This document shows positions 20,627 to 30,020 of a stretch of 35,711 nucleotides of DNA, in pieces. This DNA is from Emmonsiellopsis sp. PD_33 (lineage: Eukaryota; Ascomycota; Eurotiomycetes; Onygenales; Ajellomycetaceae): contig JANTQF010000358.1 of the NCBI GenBank assembly GCA_032988165.1, positions 1 through 35,711 on the forward strand, read 5' to 3'. Positions within the stretch are counted from its first letter, which is position 1; every line of letters starts with the position of its first letter. The notes beneath the pieces were generated by a model. That model saw only the letters and a list, made by a program, of their open reading frames with translations, had not been told where the DNA came from and did no database searches. Made by a program: the position numbers and the translations under genes.

Positions 20627-20839
20627 TCACATGATCTCCGCTGCCTCGGCCAGCTCGGGATGACTAATCAAAATGCCCCTATTCTGATCTGCCCCCGCAT
20701 CCACATCCCTTGGAACCCATCCCACCGTTTGAAGAGGACGGCTCTGCTGCACATTCAAATACCCCATGTATCCCTTACTATCCCCCGCCCAGTTGAGCTG
20801 GTGGGAGGGCTGCTGCGACAGGTTGTTAGATTTTTCCAA
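20627..20839 (-). CDS. possible small antisense ORF, doubtful
   Basis: This minus-strand frame is open between a TGA just upstream and a TGA stop and has coding-like composition (for example LQTVGWVPRDVDAGADQNRG and ISHPELAEAAEIM). The first codon is TTG. The first in-frame ATG, at about 20776, would give only about 49 aa (MGYLNVQQ...). It could be a last exon of a leftward gene or a small protein. No family was recognised, and its 5' end overlaps the lipase promoter elements, which argues against it. Confidence 0.25.
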   Translation of the reverse strand: MEKSNNLSQQPSHQLNWAGDSKGYMGYLNVQQSRPLQTVGWVPRDVDAGADQNRGILISHPELAEAAEIM

Positions 20840-20849
20840 TTCTGATTGG
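20836..20849. promoter_or_regulatory. CCAAT box inverted pair upstream of lipase
   Basis: CCAAT and ATTGG face each other with four bases between, about 135-147 bases before the lipase ATG. CCAAT boxes bind the HapB/C/E complex in filamentous fungi. The paired arrangement is what is seen. Binding is inferred. Confidence 0.5.
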
Positions 20850-20877
20850 CTAGCTCACGGGCAGTTTTGTTGTGCAA

Positions 20878-20886
20878 TATAAAAAT
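20878..20886 (+). promoter_or_regulatory. TATA box of lipase gene
   Basis: TATAAAAAT lies about 100 bases before the ATG at 20983 and just downstream of the CCAAT pair, a standard core-promoter layout. Confidence 0.5.
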
Positions 20887-20982
20887 CCCTCCTATTAGTT
20901 AATGGGATAGTTGATATCTCTTTTCCTCTGAATTCATTGTTTGATCAGGGATTTTTGAGCCTACGCCGCTGGTCAGGAAACA

Positions 20983-22764
20983 ATGGCCGATTCTCAGCAC
21001 TCGGGGAAGGTTGAACCTCCCAATACTGAGGCCATATCTGCGGAACCCAGATTGCAAACCGACGGACCGGCTCCCTTGGAGGAGAAGAACGGGCCTGAGA
21101 GCGACAAGGAAGAAAAATGGCATGTGCCTCACGTATTAGTACCGCATCCATGCTTCCCAGCGTTACCAGAATACAAACCGCCCACATTCCTGCGAAATAT
21201 TGGATGGGGGATAACCCAGTTTATATCCGCCGTTATCTCCTCCACGGTTCTCGGGGTGATTATTACCTTGTCTGTGACAAAGCTCTGTTTTGTTTCGCTC
21301 GGGGAGACGCTCCTTGGATTACTTGGGCGGCATCCGGATAAAAAGAGGCCGTTTTGGGAGGTGGAGCTGAAGAATAAACGCGAAAGAAAAGAGCAGATTA
21401 AGGCATGGGAAGATAGGAAGAAACGGACCCAGGCAGAGTCTGGAGGCGGTCGTGAGGAACAATCTACAGGAACGGGAGTGGCATACGAACCGACGGAAGG
21501 TGGGAAAGATCGCCTGATTCGCGATATTGGATACTATGCTCGACGGGTTGGCTTGGACGGTGAAATGTTCAAGGTGCAAACAGAAGATGGCTTCCTGCTC
21601 GATCTCTGGCACGTTTACAATCCAAAGGAATACACATCGCTTCCTGAAAAGGACAGAAAACCCATCCCCTACGCAGAGCTCCTCTCCAAATCCCGCTCCC
21701 CACCGGCCGCTGGCGACAGGAAATATCCCGTCCTCCTCATCCCAGGCATCCTCCAAACCGCTGGCGTTTACTGCAGCAACGACGAGGACAGTTTTGCCTT
21801 CTACCTCGCCAAATCCGGCTACGACGTCTGGCTCGGCACCAACCGATGCGGCTACAAGCCCGAAAACACCAGCATGACCCCTTCCAACCCGCGCCACTGG
21901 TCCTGGACAGTGCAACACATGGGCAGCTTTGATCTCCCAGCCCTAATCCAGCGCGTTCTATACGAGACCTCATTTGAAAAACTAGGCCTTGTGGGCCACT
22001 CCCAAGGCACAGCACAGACCCTCATCGCATTATCCAAGAACCAACGCCCAGACCTTGCGGAGAAAATCAGCGTATTCTGCGCCCTCGCGCCAGCCGCATA
22101 TGCAGGCTCATTGGCGGATATCATAACCTTCCGCCTCATCCGTCTGTTCCCCCCGGCCATATTCCGCTTCCTATTCGGTATCCACGCCTTCATCCCCACA
22201 ATGATGGTCGTGGCCAACATCCTGCCTCCCTGGCTCTACTCCAACCTCGCCTGGCTCTTCATTTCCTTCCTCTTTAACTGGTCCGACAGGCTGATCGACC
22301 GCACGCTGCGGCAGCGTGGTTTCTTGTTTTCCCCGCTATATATCAGTGCGGAGAATCTGAACTGGTGGGTTGGCCGGGGCGGGTTCACGGGCGAGAAATG
22401 CATTCTGAATAGGAGGGAGGAGTCGGAGAGGGAGGAGTTGGAGGATGCGCGGAAGACGGCGAAGGATCCTGGGGTTATTGAGGAGCAGGCGTGGTTTGAT
22501 GCGCGGGCGCCGCCGATGGCGTTTTGGGTTGGTGGGAGTGATTATTTGTGCGATGGGCTGAGGCTGTTGAGGAGGCTGGAGAATGGGCGGGAACCGCATT
22601 TGAAGGTTGCGCATACGAGGGTTATTGAGGAGTATGATCATGTTGATGTTATTTGGGCGGTGGATGCTGTGGAGAAGGTTGGGAGGGAGGTTAGGGATGT
22701 TATTTGGAAGTCGGTGGATGAGGGGGTGAGGGGGGGTTGTAGGGAGGTAAGAATTGATGGGTAG
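20983..22764 (+). CDS. membrane-anchored steryl ester hydrolase / acid lipase-like
   Basis: An intronless frame of 593 aa. A charged N-terminal tail (1-65) leads into one hydrophobic segment (about 76-98), then a basic linker. The AB-hydrolase-associated lipase segment follows (DIGYYARRVGLDGEMFKVQTEDGF region, about 180-210). The alpha/beta-hydrolase core shows VLLIPGILQT, the nucleophile elbow GHSQG (Ser340), the acid in GGSDYLCDG (Asp520) and the base in EEYDHVDV (His553). A second hydrophobic stretch (about 395-435) may be a membrane-dipping lid. The plan matches yeast Yeh1/Yeh2/Tgl1, which hydrolyse steryl esters at lipid droplets or the plasma membrane. Third-codon use shifts towards G/T near the 3' end, while the middle is C-rich. 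A related triacylglycerol lipase role cannot be ruled out. Confidence 0.88.
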   Translation: MADSQHSGKVEPPNTEAISAEPRLQTDGPAPLEEKNGPESDKEEKWHVPHVLVPHPCFPALPEYKPPTFLRNIGWGITQFISAVISSTVLGVIITLSVTKLCFVSLGETLLGLLGRHPDKKRPFWEVELKNKRERKEQIKAWEDRKKRTQAESGGGREEQSTGTGVAYEPTEGGKDRLIRDIGYYARRVGLDGEMFKVQTEDGFLLDLWHVYNPKEYTSLPEKDRKPIPYAELLSKSRSPPAAGDRKYPVLLIPGILQTAGVYCSNDEDSFAFYLAKSGYDVWLGTNRCGYKPENTSMTPSNPRHWSWTVQHMGSFDLPALIQRVLYETSFEKLGLVGHSQGTAQTLIALSKNQRPDLAEKISVFCALAPAAYAGSLADIITFRLIRLFPPAIFRFLFGIHAFIPTMMVVANILPPWLYSNLAWLFISFLFNWSDRLIDRTLRQRGFLFSPLYISAENLNWWVGRGGFTGEKCILNRREESEREELEDARKTAKDPGVIEEQAWFDARAPPMAFWVGGSDYLCDGLRLLRRLENGREPHLKVAHTRVIEEYDHVDVIWAVDAVEKVGREVRDVIWKSVDEGVRGGCREVRIDG

Positions 22765-23292
22765 GTTGGTGGGAGGGAGGAGGGAGGAGGGAGGGGGTGG
22801 TTGAGGGTGATGTGTGGATTATATGTTTGCGGATATGGATTGAGAGTGTAGGGGGATGGATTGAGTATTTCCTAGGTTTCCATCAGAATATGCGCTCCGT
22901 TTGTGTTATGGGTGGAATCAAGAATGCTATCATGGCCCTGTTGTAAAGTTGATTTGCAGGAATTGAATCATGTACATACATGTACATACAGCACAGCGCC
23001 CATGATCTAAGTAAAATAACCACAAGGATAGGGAAAACATTCTGTAAGCATTCCTACAACATGATAATTCCTCCAGCTGTCGGGGGAGGTATGAAGGTAG
23101 GGGAGATTTCGGAGAGAAGGAAACCAAGAGTCGTAAAAAGTATCCGGACTTGAAATCGTTAACTATCTATCACATCGCCTTCTCGACATTTCCCAAAGAG
23201 GTTCTTGGAAGTTTCATCCACATCGTTTCACACCCCCGCCCATACCCAAACTATAATATTCCTGGGCCGCATTCACCGCACCCACACCCACT
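22765..23292. other. convergent 3' region, lipase / P450
   Basis: No gene is seen. Purine-rich GGGAGGGAGG-type sequence begins right after the lipase stop, and two perfect copies of ATGTACATAC lie at 22971-22990. Confidence 0.65.
22971..22990. repeat. tandem ATGTACATAC duplication
   Basis: Two adjacent perfect 10-base copies lie between convergent genes. Each copy contains the palindrome ATGTACAT. No known role. Confidence 0.7.
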
Positions 23293-25044
23293 CTACAAAT
23301 CCTTCGTCCTCTCATCACTATCCCTTATCCACGAATCAAGCTTCTGCCGGTCCCTCACTTGGAAGCCTACCTTAAATGGCTTCGGATCAAGTGTCAATGA
23401 AGTCGGTGTAGCATTTGACTCCAGGCAATCCAAAATCGGAGCGTCTTTGGAATCCTTCGCTGGAACAATTTTGAATGCGGAAATCAGGCGGATAAAGGCG
23501 GTGTATAGTTCGCGGTTGGCCAGATGTGAGCCAGCGCACATGCGGCTACCGGCTCCGTATGCATAATGCGGGGTTCCGGAGCCGTCGGATGTGTTGAGAT
23601 AACGCTCTGGCTCGAAATCGAAGGGCTGTTTGAAGTGTTCTGGGTCATAGTCGGCGGCATAGGCATTCTAAGGGGTTGGTTAGCTTCACATTGTGATACC
23701 CGGTTGCGGGTAGGAGTGGGGTAAGTACACACCATGAAGAAGGTTGTACCAGCCGGGATGACTGAGTCTTTCCATGGGATATCCTTGATGCTGACGCGGG
23801 GGAGGCAAATTGGGATGACGGTGAAGAAGCGGAGGATTTCCTTGACGAGGGCAGTAATATAGGGGACTTTTTCTTCGATAAGACATTTCTCCCAAGCGTC
23901 TCCATCTGGATACACTTTCATGATCTCATCATAGGCACGGGACTGGATATGCTGGCCGTGCTCTGAGGAGAGGTATGCAATACCCATGATCAAATTTCCA
24001 GGAACAGTATCGAGACCGGCAGAAACCATAGTCAGGCAAATAGATTTAATCTCAGCTATATAATATGTCAGAAATACCCAAGGCCTTAAATGGTTTTCAT
24101 ATCAGACTTACCTTCATTCAGCTTTGCCTCCGGGTCTTTGAGAATATTTCCAGTGATACATGGTTTATCCGTGCCCTTGTCCATTCGCTCTCTTAACATA
24201 TCCAACAAGAGAGACAGATATTTATCTCGTCGGACACGGAACTCGGCCGCTTCTGAGTTCCGGCTTGGCCACAACCTGAGAATAGGTACATAGTCCTGCC
24301 AGTTGTTGCTCGTACTCCTGAAATTGCTAACAATTCGTTCGACATGGCAGATTTCCTTCAGCAATTCGTTATCGATGCTTCCATCAATACGGATTCCGTA
24401 GTTCAAGGTCAAACTAGTATTCAATGCGAAGCGCTGGAAGTAGGCATTCGGATCGATATCGACTGTGCCGTCCTTGCTATCGCTAAGCAATTCTTTGATG
24501 CTGGCATTCGATTCTAGATCAATGATAGGCATGTATGACTGGACAGCGGGGCGGTTGAGAGCGGTAGCAGCCGCCTTCCGCCGTCTCTTGCACGATTCAT
24601 CCCACGGGGATGTTCCGATGGTAAAACCCTGGGAACTGGAGACCACGGTATGGAAGGTATGAAGCGTTGGGCGAGAAATCAAGGCGGATTGGTGAGTGAT
24701 CCAGAAATATTTGACGGAATCAAATGTGTTGGCGAAGATAATTCTCTAGCAAAGGGCACGACTGAATTAATGTCTGTCTGTATAGGACACCTCTTGATAC
24801 ACCCAGCTACCGGGCAGAATCATACCTTATTCCCCAGTCGCACCTGGAACACCGCTCCGAATTTCTTCACCCACTCAGCGGCTATTCTAGCATGCTCTTC
24901 GCCTAGCTGGATAAGGTTTCCGAATACCGGAACTCCCGGGATCTCAGGCAGGTTTTTTATCTTTGGCACATCTGTCCGGTTGAGGTACCTGACCAGAAAG
25001 AAGCCAACCGCGACGGCGGCTACTGCGAGGGTCTGAAGTCCCAT
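23293..25044 (-). CDS. phacA: phenylacetate 2-hydroxylase-like cytochrome P450 (CYP504)
   Basis: Exons 25044-24826, 24745-24112, 24055-23733 and 23667-23293 join to 1551 bases (516 aa), all in phase with consensus sites. The N-terminal membrane anchor (about 3-20) is followed by DVPKIKNLPEIPGVPVFGN and later SSSQGFTIGTSPWDE, a signature of the CYP504 group. The I-helix AGLDT is at 297-301, ExxR at 357-360, and the heme loop YGAGSRMCAG carries Cys436. Aspergillus PhacA hydroxylates phenylacetate at C2, the first step towards homogentisate, in the ER membrane. CYP504B members act on 3-/4-hydroxyphenylacetate, so the exact substrate should be checked. A TATA box lies 90 bases upstream, and a group of CreA-like sites lies 380-440 bases upstream. 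Confidence 0.88.
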
Positions 25045-25133
25045 ATTGAGGGTGTGAGGTGTGAAGAAGAGGATACAGACGGGGGGGAGTAAAGATGTGA
25101 TATGTGGTTGAGATCGGGGAGTGATAGCTCTTG

Positions 25134-25141
25134 CTTATATA
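25134..25141 (-). promoter_or_regulatory. TATA box of P450 gene
   Basis: On the minus strand this reads TATATAAG, 90 bases upstream of the ATG at 25044, the strongest core-promoter match in the window. Confidence 0.6.
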
Positions 25142-25423
25142 CACAACCGTCTCACACTGCTGTCATGCGATCTGCAGCTGAATTCTCACCGCTGCATGGG
25201 GTGTAAGCATGGCCCGTAGACACAACAAAGACGCAGTATCGAGGAGTAGGAGTCGTGAAGCATCTTATATTCCACTGCAACCCCGGAAGGCCGATGCCAT
25301 GGATGGGCCGGAGTGCCTGCCATTGCCGAAGCTGTGAGTGGCCGCACAGACCCGCCGTCCCGCTAATTCCGCGCACGGCTTGGTATCCGCGGTGTATCGT
25401 AAGTAACAGCGCCTGCCAAGATT

Positions 25424-25486
25424 GCGGGGGAGAGCCACATTTTGCGGGGTAACCCCAATACGAACGTTACAGCGGGGAGTCCCCAC
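25424..25486. promoter_or_regulatory. cluster of CreA-type GC boxes upstream of P450
   Basis: GCGGGG occurs at 25424, 25444 and 25472, and its relative GTGGGG occurs on the other strand at 25481-25486. All match the CreA consensus SYGGRG. Four sites in 63 bases suggest carbon catabolite repression, which is known for phenylacetate genes in Aspergillus. Function here is inferred. Confidence 0.45.
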
Positions 25487-26543
25487 ACACGGCTATATTC
25501 GGCTGGTCGTGGCTATTTCCGCACTCGGCAATCACAGCGCGGAATTGCAGCTCCAACGTTATTTTCCCTGGACTGATGACGTAGCTATCTCAGGCCCGTT
25601 TGGCTGATATATCGCCAGAGAATCCCCTTACGCTCATGCCTACCGAAGCGCAGATCTAGATATTATTTGGATACCTTGGAACGGCTGGGATAGTACAACG
25701 CCGTTGTGAACAACCGCCCGGACTCTGACTCCTGAGACGTTCCTTTCAGTACAAGAAGTGTGCGATCTGACAAACAATGGAGCCAATCTGCGCAGTCAGC
25801 GCCGATGGCAGGCAAATTCGACGAGTTTGGCAATCCATGAGCCTGCTGAAAGGCCCGTTCTCTCTACCTTTGCTGGTAAACTAGTCCCACCTTTGAGCTG
25901 TTGTGGATGGCGGAGGACCTGGGGATAAACTCATATCCTTTCCGGACGGGAGTAATAAAAGTGCTTGATATCACGACCAACACTGCTGATGGTGGGAAAA
26001 GAGAGTGGATCAAGTGCGGCGTGCCCTATCCTGATCCTCTTTCTAGTCATATTCGTACCTTCCTGAGGCCATTCGACGCGTTGGAACATCCAATATTCCA
26101 TTTTCGATTTCAGCAAGGCGCCAGTAGTTCGATGGTATGTGTGTCGAACTCAAGATTGGGTGGGCTAACTTCGACCTAGGGAAAACTCAAGACTTTAATA
26201 ACATAGTGCTGTAATTTTCACACTCACACGGGGACAGTGGGCGCACAGCAATGACCCGCGATGATAACTATCTCAAAAACACGTTAATGGACAGAATGTA
26301 TCAATACACCTAGTGGCAGAACGCACGCATTTTTTGAGGTGCCGTTATCCGTTTCCCTAACCCCCGGCAACAATATCGACTCCTGGAATTCCGCACGCAA
26401 TTAGCACATTCTAGAACTCGTCCCAGGTCAAAATTTCTTTCTCCGGCACCTCATCCCAATGCCATTCGCTCTTTCACGTCAAAATATGCTCCCGTCGCAC
26501 GACTCGTGCAACGAAGCAAGCGCATCCAATATCGAGCGCTCGA

Positions 26544-26885
26544 ATGAACGACGATTGGGATGGGGGAAGTTTGTTCCAGGAGAATACCTTTTGGTACTTC
26601 ATATCCCGCAAACAGTTTGAGAGTGAATTGGATTTATTTTGGCATTGCCCCAGAGAATATTGTGTGTCGCCATTTTGCGCTCTGGCATCAACTATGGCCG
26701 GCCCGATTATTATTCCGGGGCCTAAGTTTGTTAATCAGGGGGGATTTGATGATCCTAATTCAACGACTCGCAACACCATTGATGCTATCAATGCCGACAT
26801 GTTCGTCGTGGCTATTGTCCTGCAAAGGGATACAACGTGCGGACCCGTTGCATCCGTGGCTATCGAGTACTATCATTATATCTAG
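26544..26885 (+). CDS. hypothetical ORF, 113 aa, doubtful
   Basis: ATG-led and uninterrupted. The second half, from an internal ATG at 26695 (MAGPIIIPGPKFVNQGGFDD...), has protein-like composition (TRNTIDAINADMFVVAIV) and ends EYYHYI. No family was recognised, no promoter element stands out, and it lies isolated in a gene-poor stretch. It may be a young or decayed gene, or chance. Confidence 0.25.
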   Translation: MNDDWDGGSLFQENTFWYFISRKQFESELDLFWHCPREYCVSPFCALASTMAGPIIIPGPKFVNQGGFDDPNSTTRNTIDAINADMFVVAIVLQRDTTCGPVASVAIEYYHYI

Positions 26886-28308
26886 TGTTGATGTTTTCTT
26901 TGTCCTTGAAATTCATTTCTAGGATTGTTGCTGCTATGAGCCGGATACAGCATCCAGTGAGACCCTGGCGGGCTCCTTTCGAATTTGAGCAACAGTGAAC
27001 GTTATGCTTTGTTGTACAGACAAAGGATAGTATTTCGGAGCGGACAAATGGCGCCCCGAGTACGTTCCTTGAGAAAGCCTAGCCACAACTAACTACAGGC
27101 AAATTCTACCCCCCAACCCAGATAAACTCTCCGGTGAACCTGTTTTATAGCCTTCCGGGTAGGACGACGGCTGATCCTCTTACCTAATATAGCAGGCCAA
27201 ATAACATACGTTGTAGGTTGTGCAGCATTGCTTTGGCCGATGTTAGATCCCCACCTTTGGCTCTTAACCGCGAAGCCGCAGACGCTATCCGATCTCGAGA
27301 TAGGAAGCCCTCGAATGCTGCTAGGGCCCAAGGGTTGCCGCGGCATACGGCATGCTCTCCAACCCTAGAAATGCACAATTGCCGGATTCCGTGGAGCCAG
27401 AGCCAATTAAAGGTCCATTGCGAATCTTTTTTTATATTCTGCTGCCATGGGATGAGTTCCTAGCCTCCTGCCCATGAAGCTGGCCATGCATTCGCGTGAT
27501 CCACAGCGCTCTAATCTAGATTCCGTCACTTCTTTTTCCCAATTGCCCCTGTTATATGGACACAAGATGGATGCTTTCTGGAACATATCCAACCACACGG
27601 CAATTAATGGCCATTGGGCCGTTTATGCGCTGATGGGGTTTGAATTAACTACGCGCACCCATACCCAGCTATTGTGTATGGTAATTATATACGCTTCTCA
27701 TTTGTCTACTCTTCTATTTGCATACTTAGATCCAGAATGCAGGTGACTGGCAGCTATGGCAACCGTGCCTCGTTAGCAGCCATTCTGATTCCAAGCATAA
27801 CGGTCTAGAACGCCCGTCCACTGGCGCTTCTTTATATCCAATATAGACGTCAGTTACATACAAGCGGCAAGGCTCTTTTGTGTGGGTGTGGGTGTGTGTT
27901 ATGCGACAACGCACACCCGCGCCGTGTGCTTCTTTTCTATACAGAATCCACCCAATTTCATTCCGAGAAGTTTGCTTTGCTATAATTACTTATGCAACAT
28001 GGGTGTCTCTGCATTTTCTGTGCCTTGTTAAGGTTGAAAGCATGATCATGTTACGATCAAGAAATGCTAGCATATTTCAGCTTCGGGTTGTTGCCTGCAA
28101 AATACTGCCTGAAGTCGATAACACCAACATTCACTGACCTAGCAGCCTCCTGGTTTAAAAGCACCCTTCTAGCTCAGACAGACATCGTCTATGGAATCCT
28201 GCCCTTTTACCCTCCCATTCGCTGTCTTGTGCGCGCATCGCCCAGGGGCATCCCAAATTTTCCGCTCTTCCCACTCACGGCTTATCTCTCGCCTCATAAG
28301 ACTGAAGA

Positions 28309-30020
28309 ATGTCAGACATATCGAAAGAAATTCCTGACACTCCTGTCGTCACGGAAACCCAACCCTTCGAATCGATCGACGCGAAAGCCGAAAAAGCCGT
28401 TGTGTGGAAATGTGATCTCCATGTCGTCCCAATCCTTTCGTTCCTCATGTGCCTGGCGTTCTTGGACCGCATCAACATCGGAAATGCTCGGCTCATGGGA
28501 TTGGAGGAAGACCTCAATATGGAAGGACACCAGTTTAATATCGCACTATTCGTGTTTTTTATCCCATATATAATTTTCGAGGTCCCAAGCAACATCCTCC
28601 TCAAGAGAATAGCTCCGTCGACTTGGCTTAGCGGCCTTATGGTAGGATGGGGTGAGTGCTACGAGACCATTTATTCCCTCGGGTCACCAGGACTTACAAT
28701 TTATTCAGGCGTTGTCACGGTCATCCAAGGGGTAACGGAGAATTTTGCTGGTTTGGTAGTTTGTCGCGTACTGCTGGGCGTGTTTGAATCAGGATTCGTA
28801 CCTGGTATGTTACAAAGAACTGAGTGTGCTCTGGGAGTCACGATAGAGCTAACAGGTCCAGGATGCATATATGTCATATCTATGTATTACAAACGGCACG
28901 AGCTGCAAACAAGAATCAATTTCTTCCTTTGCTGCAGTATTATGTCGGGCTCTATGAGTGGTGTAAGTGTCCCGTCCCAGAAAGTCTAGGCACTCCACAG
29001 GACTTATTTATCAAATCGTTTCCAGGTTTTTGCATATCTCATAGGGAGAATGGATGGTGTCGGTGGCTATAGAGGCTGGCGCTGGATCTTCATTCTCGAG
29101 GGACTCGTGACTGTCATCTCCGCAGTAGCTTCAAAGGCTATTGTTCCAGATTGGCCCGAGACCGCGAAATTCCTCACAGACGATGAAAGGAAGATTCTCG
29201 TTCGTAGGCTGGCCGCGGAGACAGATGTCGCTAGAATGGACCGCCTGGATAAGGTAGCTATAAAGCGCACCTTTAGCGATGTGAAGATTTATCTTGGGTA
29301 AGAGCTCCAATATCTAACACTCCCGGAATCAAACAAGTATGTGCTGCTCGCTAACCACCGCATGCTCTCCCCTCTAGGACCATCATGTACATCGGTATCG
29401 TCAATAGCGGATATGCAATCAGTTTCTTCACCCCCACAATTCTCCATCAGCTTGGTTGGACCGCTATGAAAGCACAACTCATGACCATTCCCATTTTTGC
29501 CTTTGGTGCCGCTAGCACCATGATGATGGCGTTTGTCTCCGACTGGATGAAACATCGATTCGCCTTCACGATCGGTGGCTGCCTCGTCGCAACTATCGGC
29601 TATGTTATCCTCCTCTGTGAAGCCCACGTCAGCGTCAGCATCCGCTACATGGCAGTCTTCGCGATCTCTGGAGGCAGCCTGGTTACGCATCCTATCACCA
29701 TCACCTGGCTAAGCAATAACATGGCTGGACACTATAAGCGTGGGATATCATCTGCGTTGCAGATAGGGCTCGGGAATACAGGAGGGATTATTGCAAGTAA
29801 CATTTTCCTCAAATCAGAAGCTCCCTCGTATCCTACGGGATATGGGGTTTGTCTGGGACTGATTTGGGTGTGTGGAATTACATGCGTTATCTTCTTTTTC
29901 TACCTGCGCCGAGAGAACAGGATGCGCGTTCAGGGAAAACGGGATTATCTGTTGGAGCTACCACAGGACGAGGTTGAGAATCTAGGCGACGACCATCCGA
30001 GTTTTAGGTTTACTTACTGA
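28309..30020 (+). CDS. MFS anion:cation symporter (Dal5/Tna1-like)
   Basis: Five exons, 28309-28651, 28709-28804, 28856-28962, 29026-29297 and 29378-30020, join to 1461 bases (486 aa), the usual size of the ACS family. Introns are 51-80 bases with consensus ends. The start KCDLHVVPILSFLMCLAF with LDRINIGNARL in TM1, then FVFFIPYIIFEVPSN in TM2, is diagnostic for allantoate/nicotinate/pantothenate-type carriers. The central loop contains PDWPETAKFLTDDER, also typical. The C-terminal half (from TIMYIGIVNSGYAISFFTPTIL) is in the last exon, with the usual YLRRENRMR tail. It would import a small organic acid or related anion with protons across the plasma membrane. Substrate is unknown. It is separated from the P450 by 3.2 kb, so any link to aromatic acid uptake is a guess. 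Confidence 0.9.

Larger units (their letters stand above)
20301..20982. other. intergenic before lipase gene
   Basis: The left part is T-rich and is probably 3' UTR. A possible short antisense frame lies at 20627-20839. A CCAAT inverted pair (20836-20849) and a TATA-like box (20878-20886) mark the lipase promoter. Confidence 0.6.
25045..28308. other. long gene-poor region
   Basis: Over 3.2 kb separate the P450 and the symporter. The left end is the P450 promoter. One frame, 26544-26885, is listed as a doubtful gene. Frames at 25901-26179 (+), 27089-27346 (-) and 27474-27746 (+) have mixed composition and no motif. A GTGTGGGTGTGGGTGTGTG run near 27880-27898 is simple sequence. No terminal repeats of a transposon were recognised by eye. 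Confidence 0.5.

Noticed and set aside
21319..21918. 199-aa minus-strand frame
   Set aside because: It lies entirely opposite the lipase, whose catalytic residues prove the plus-strand frame.
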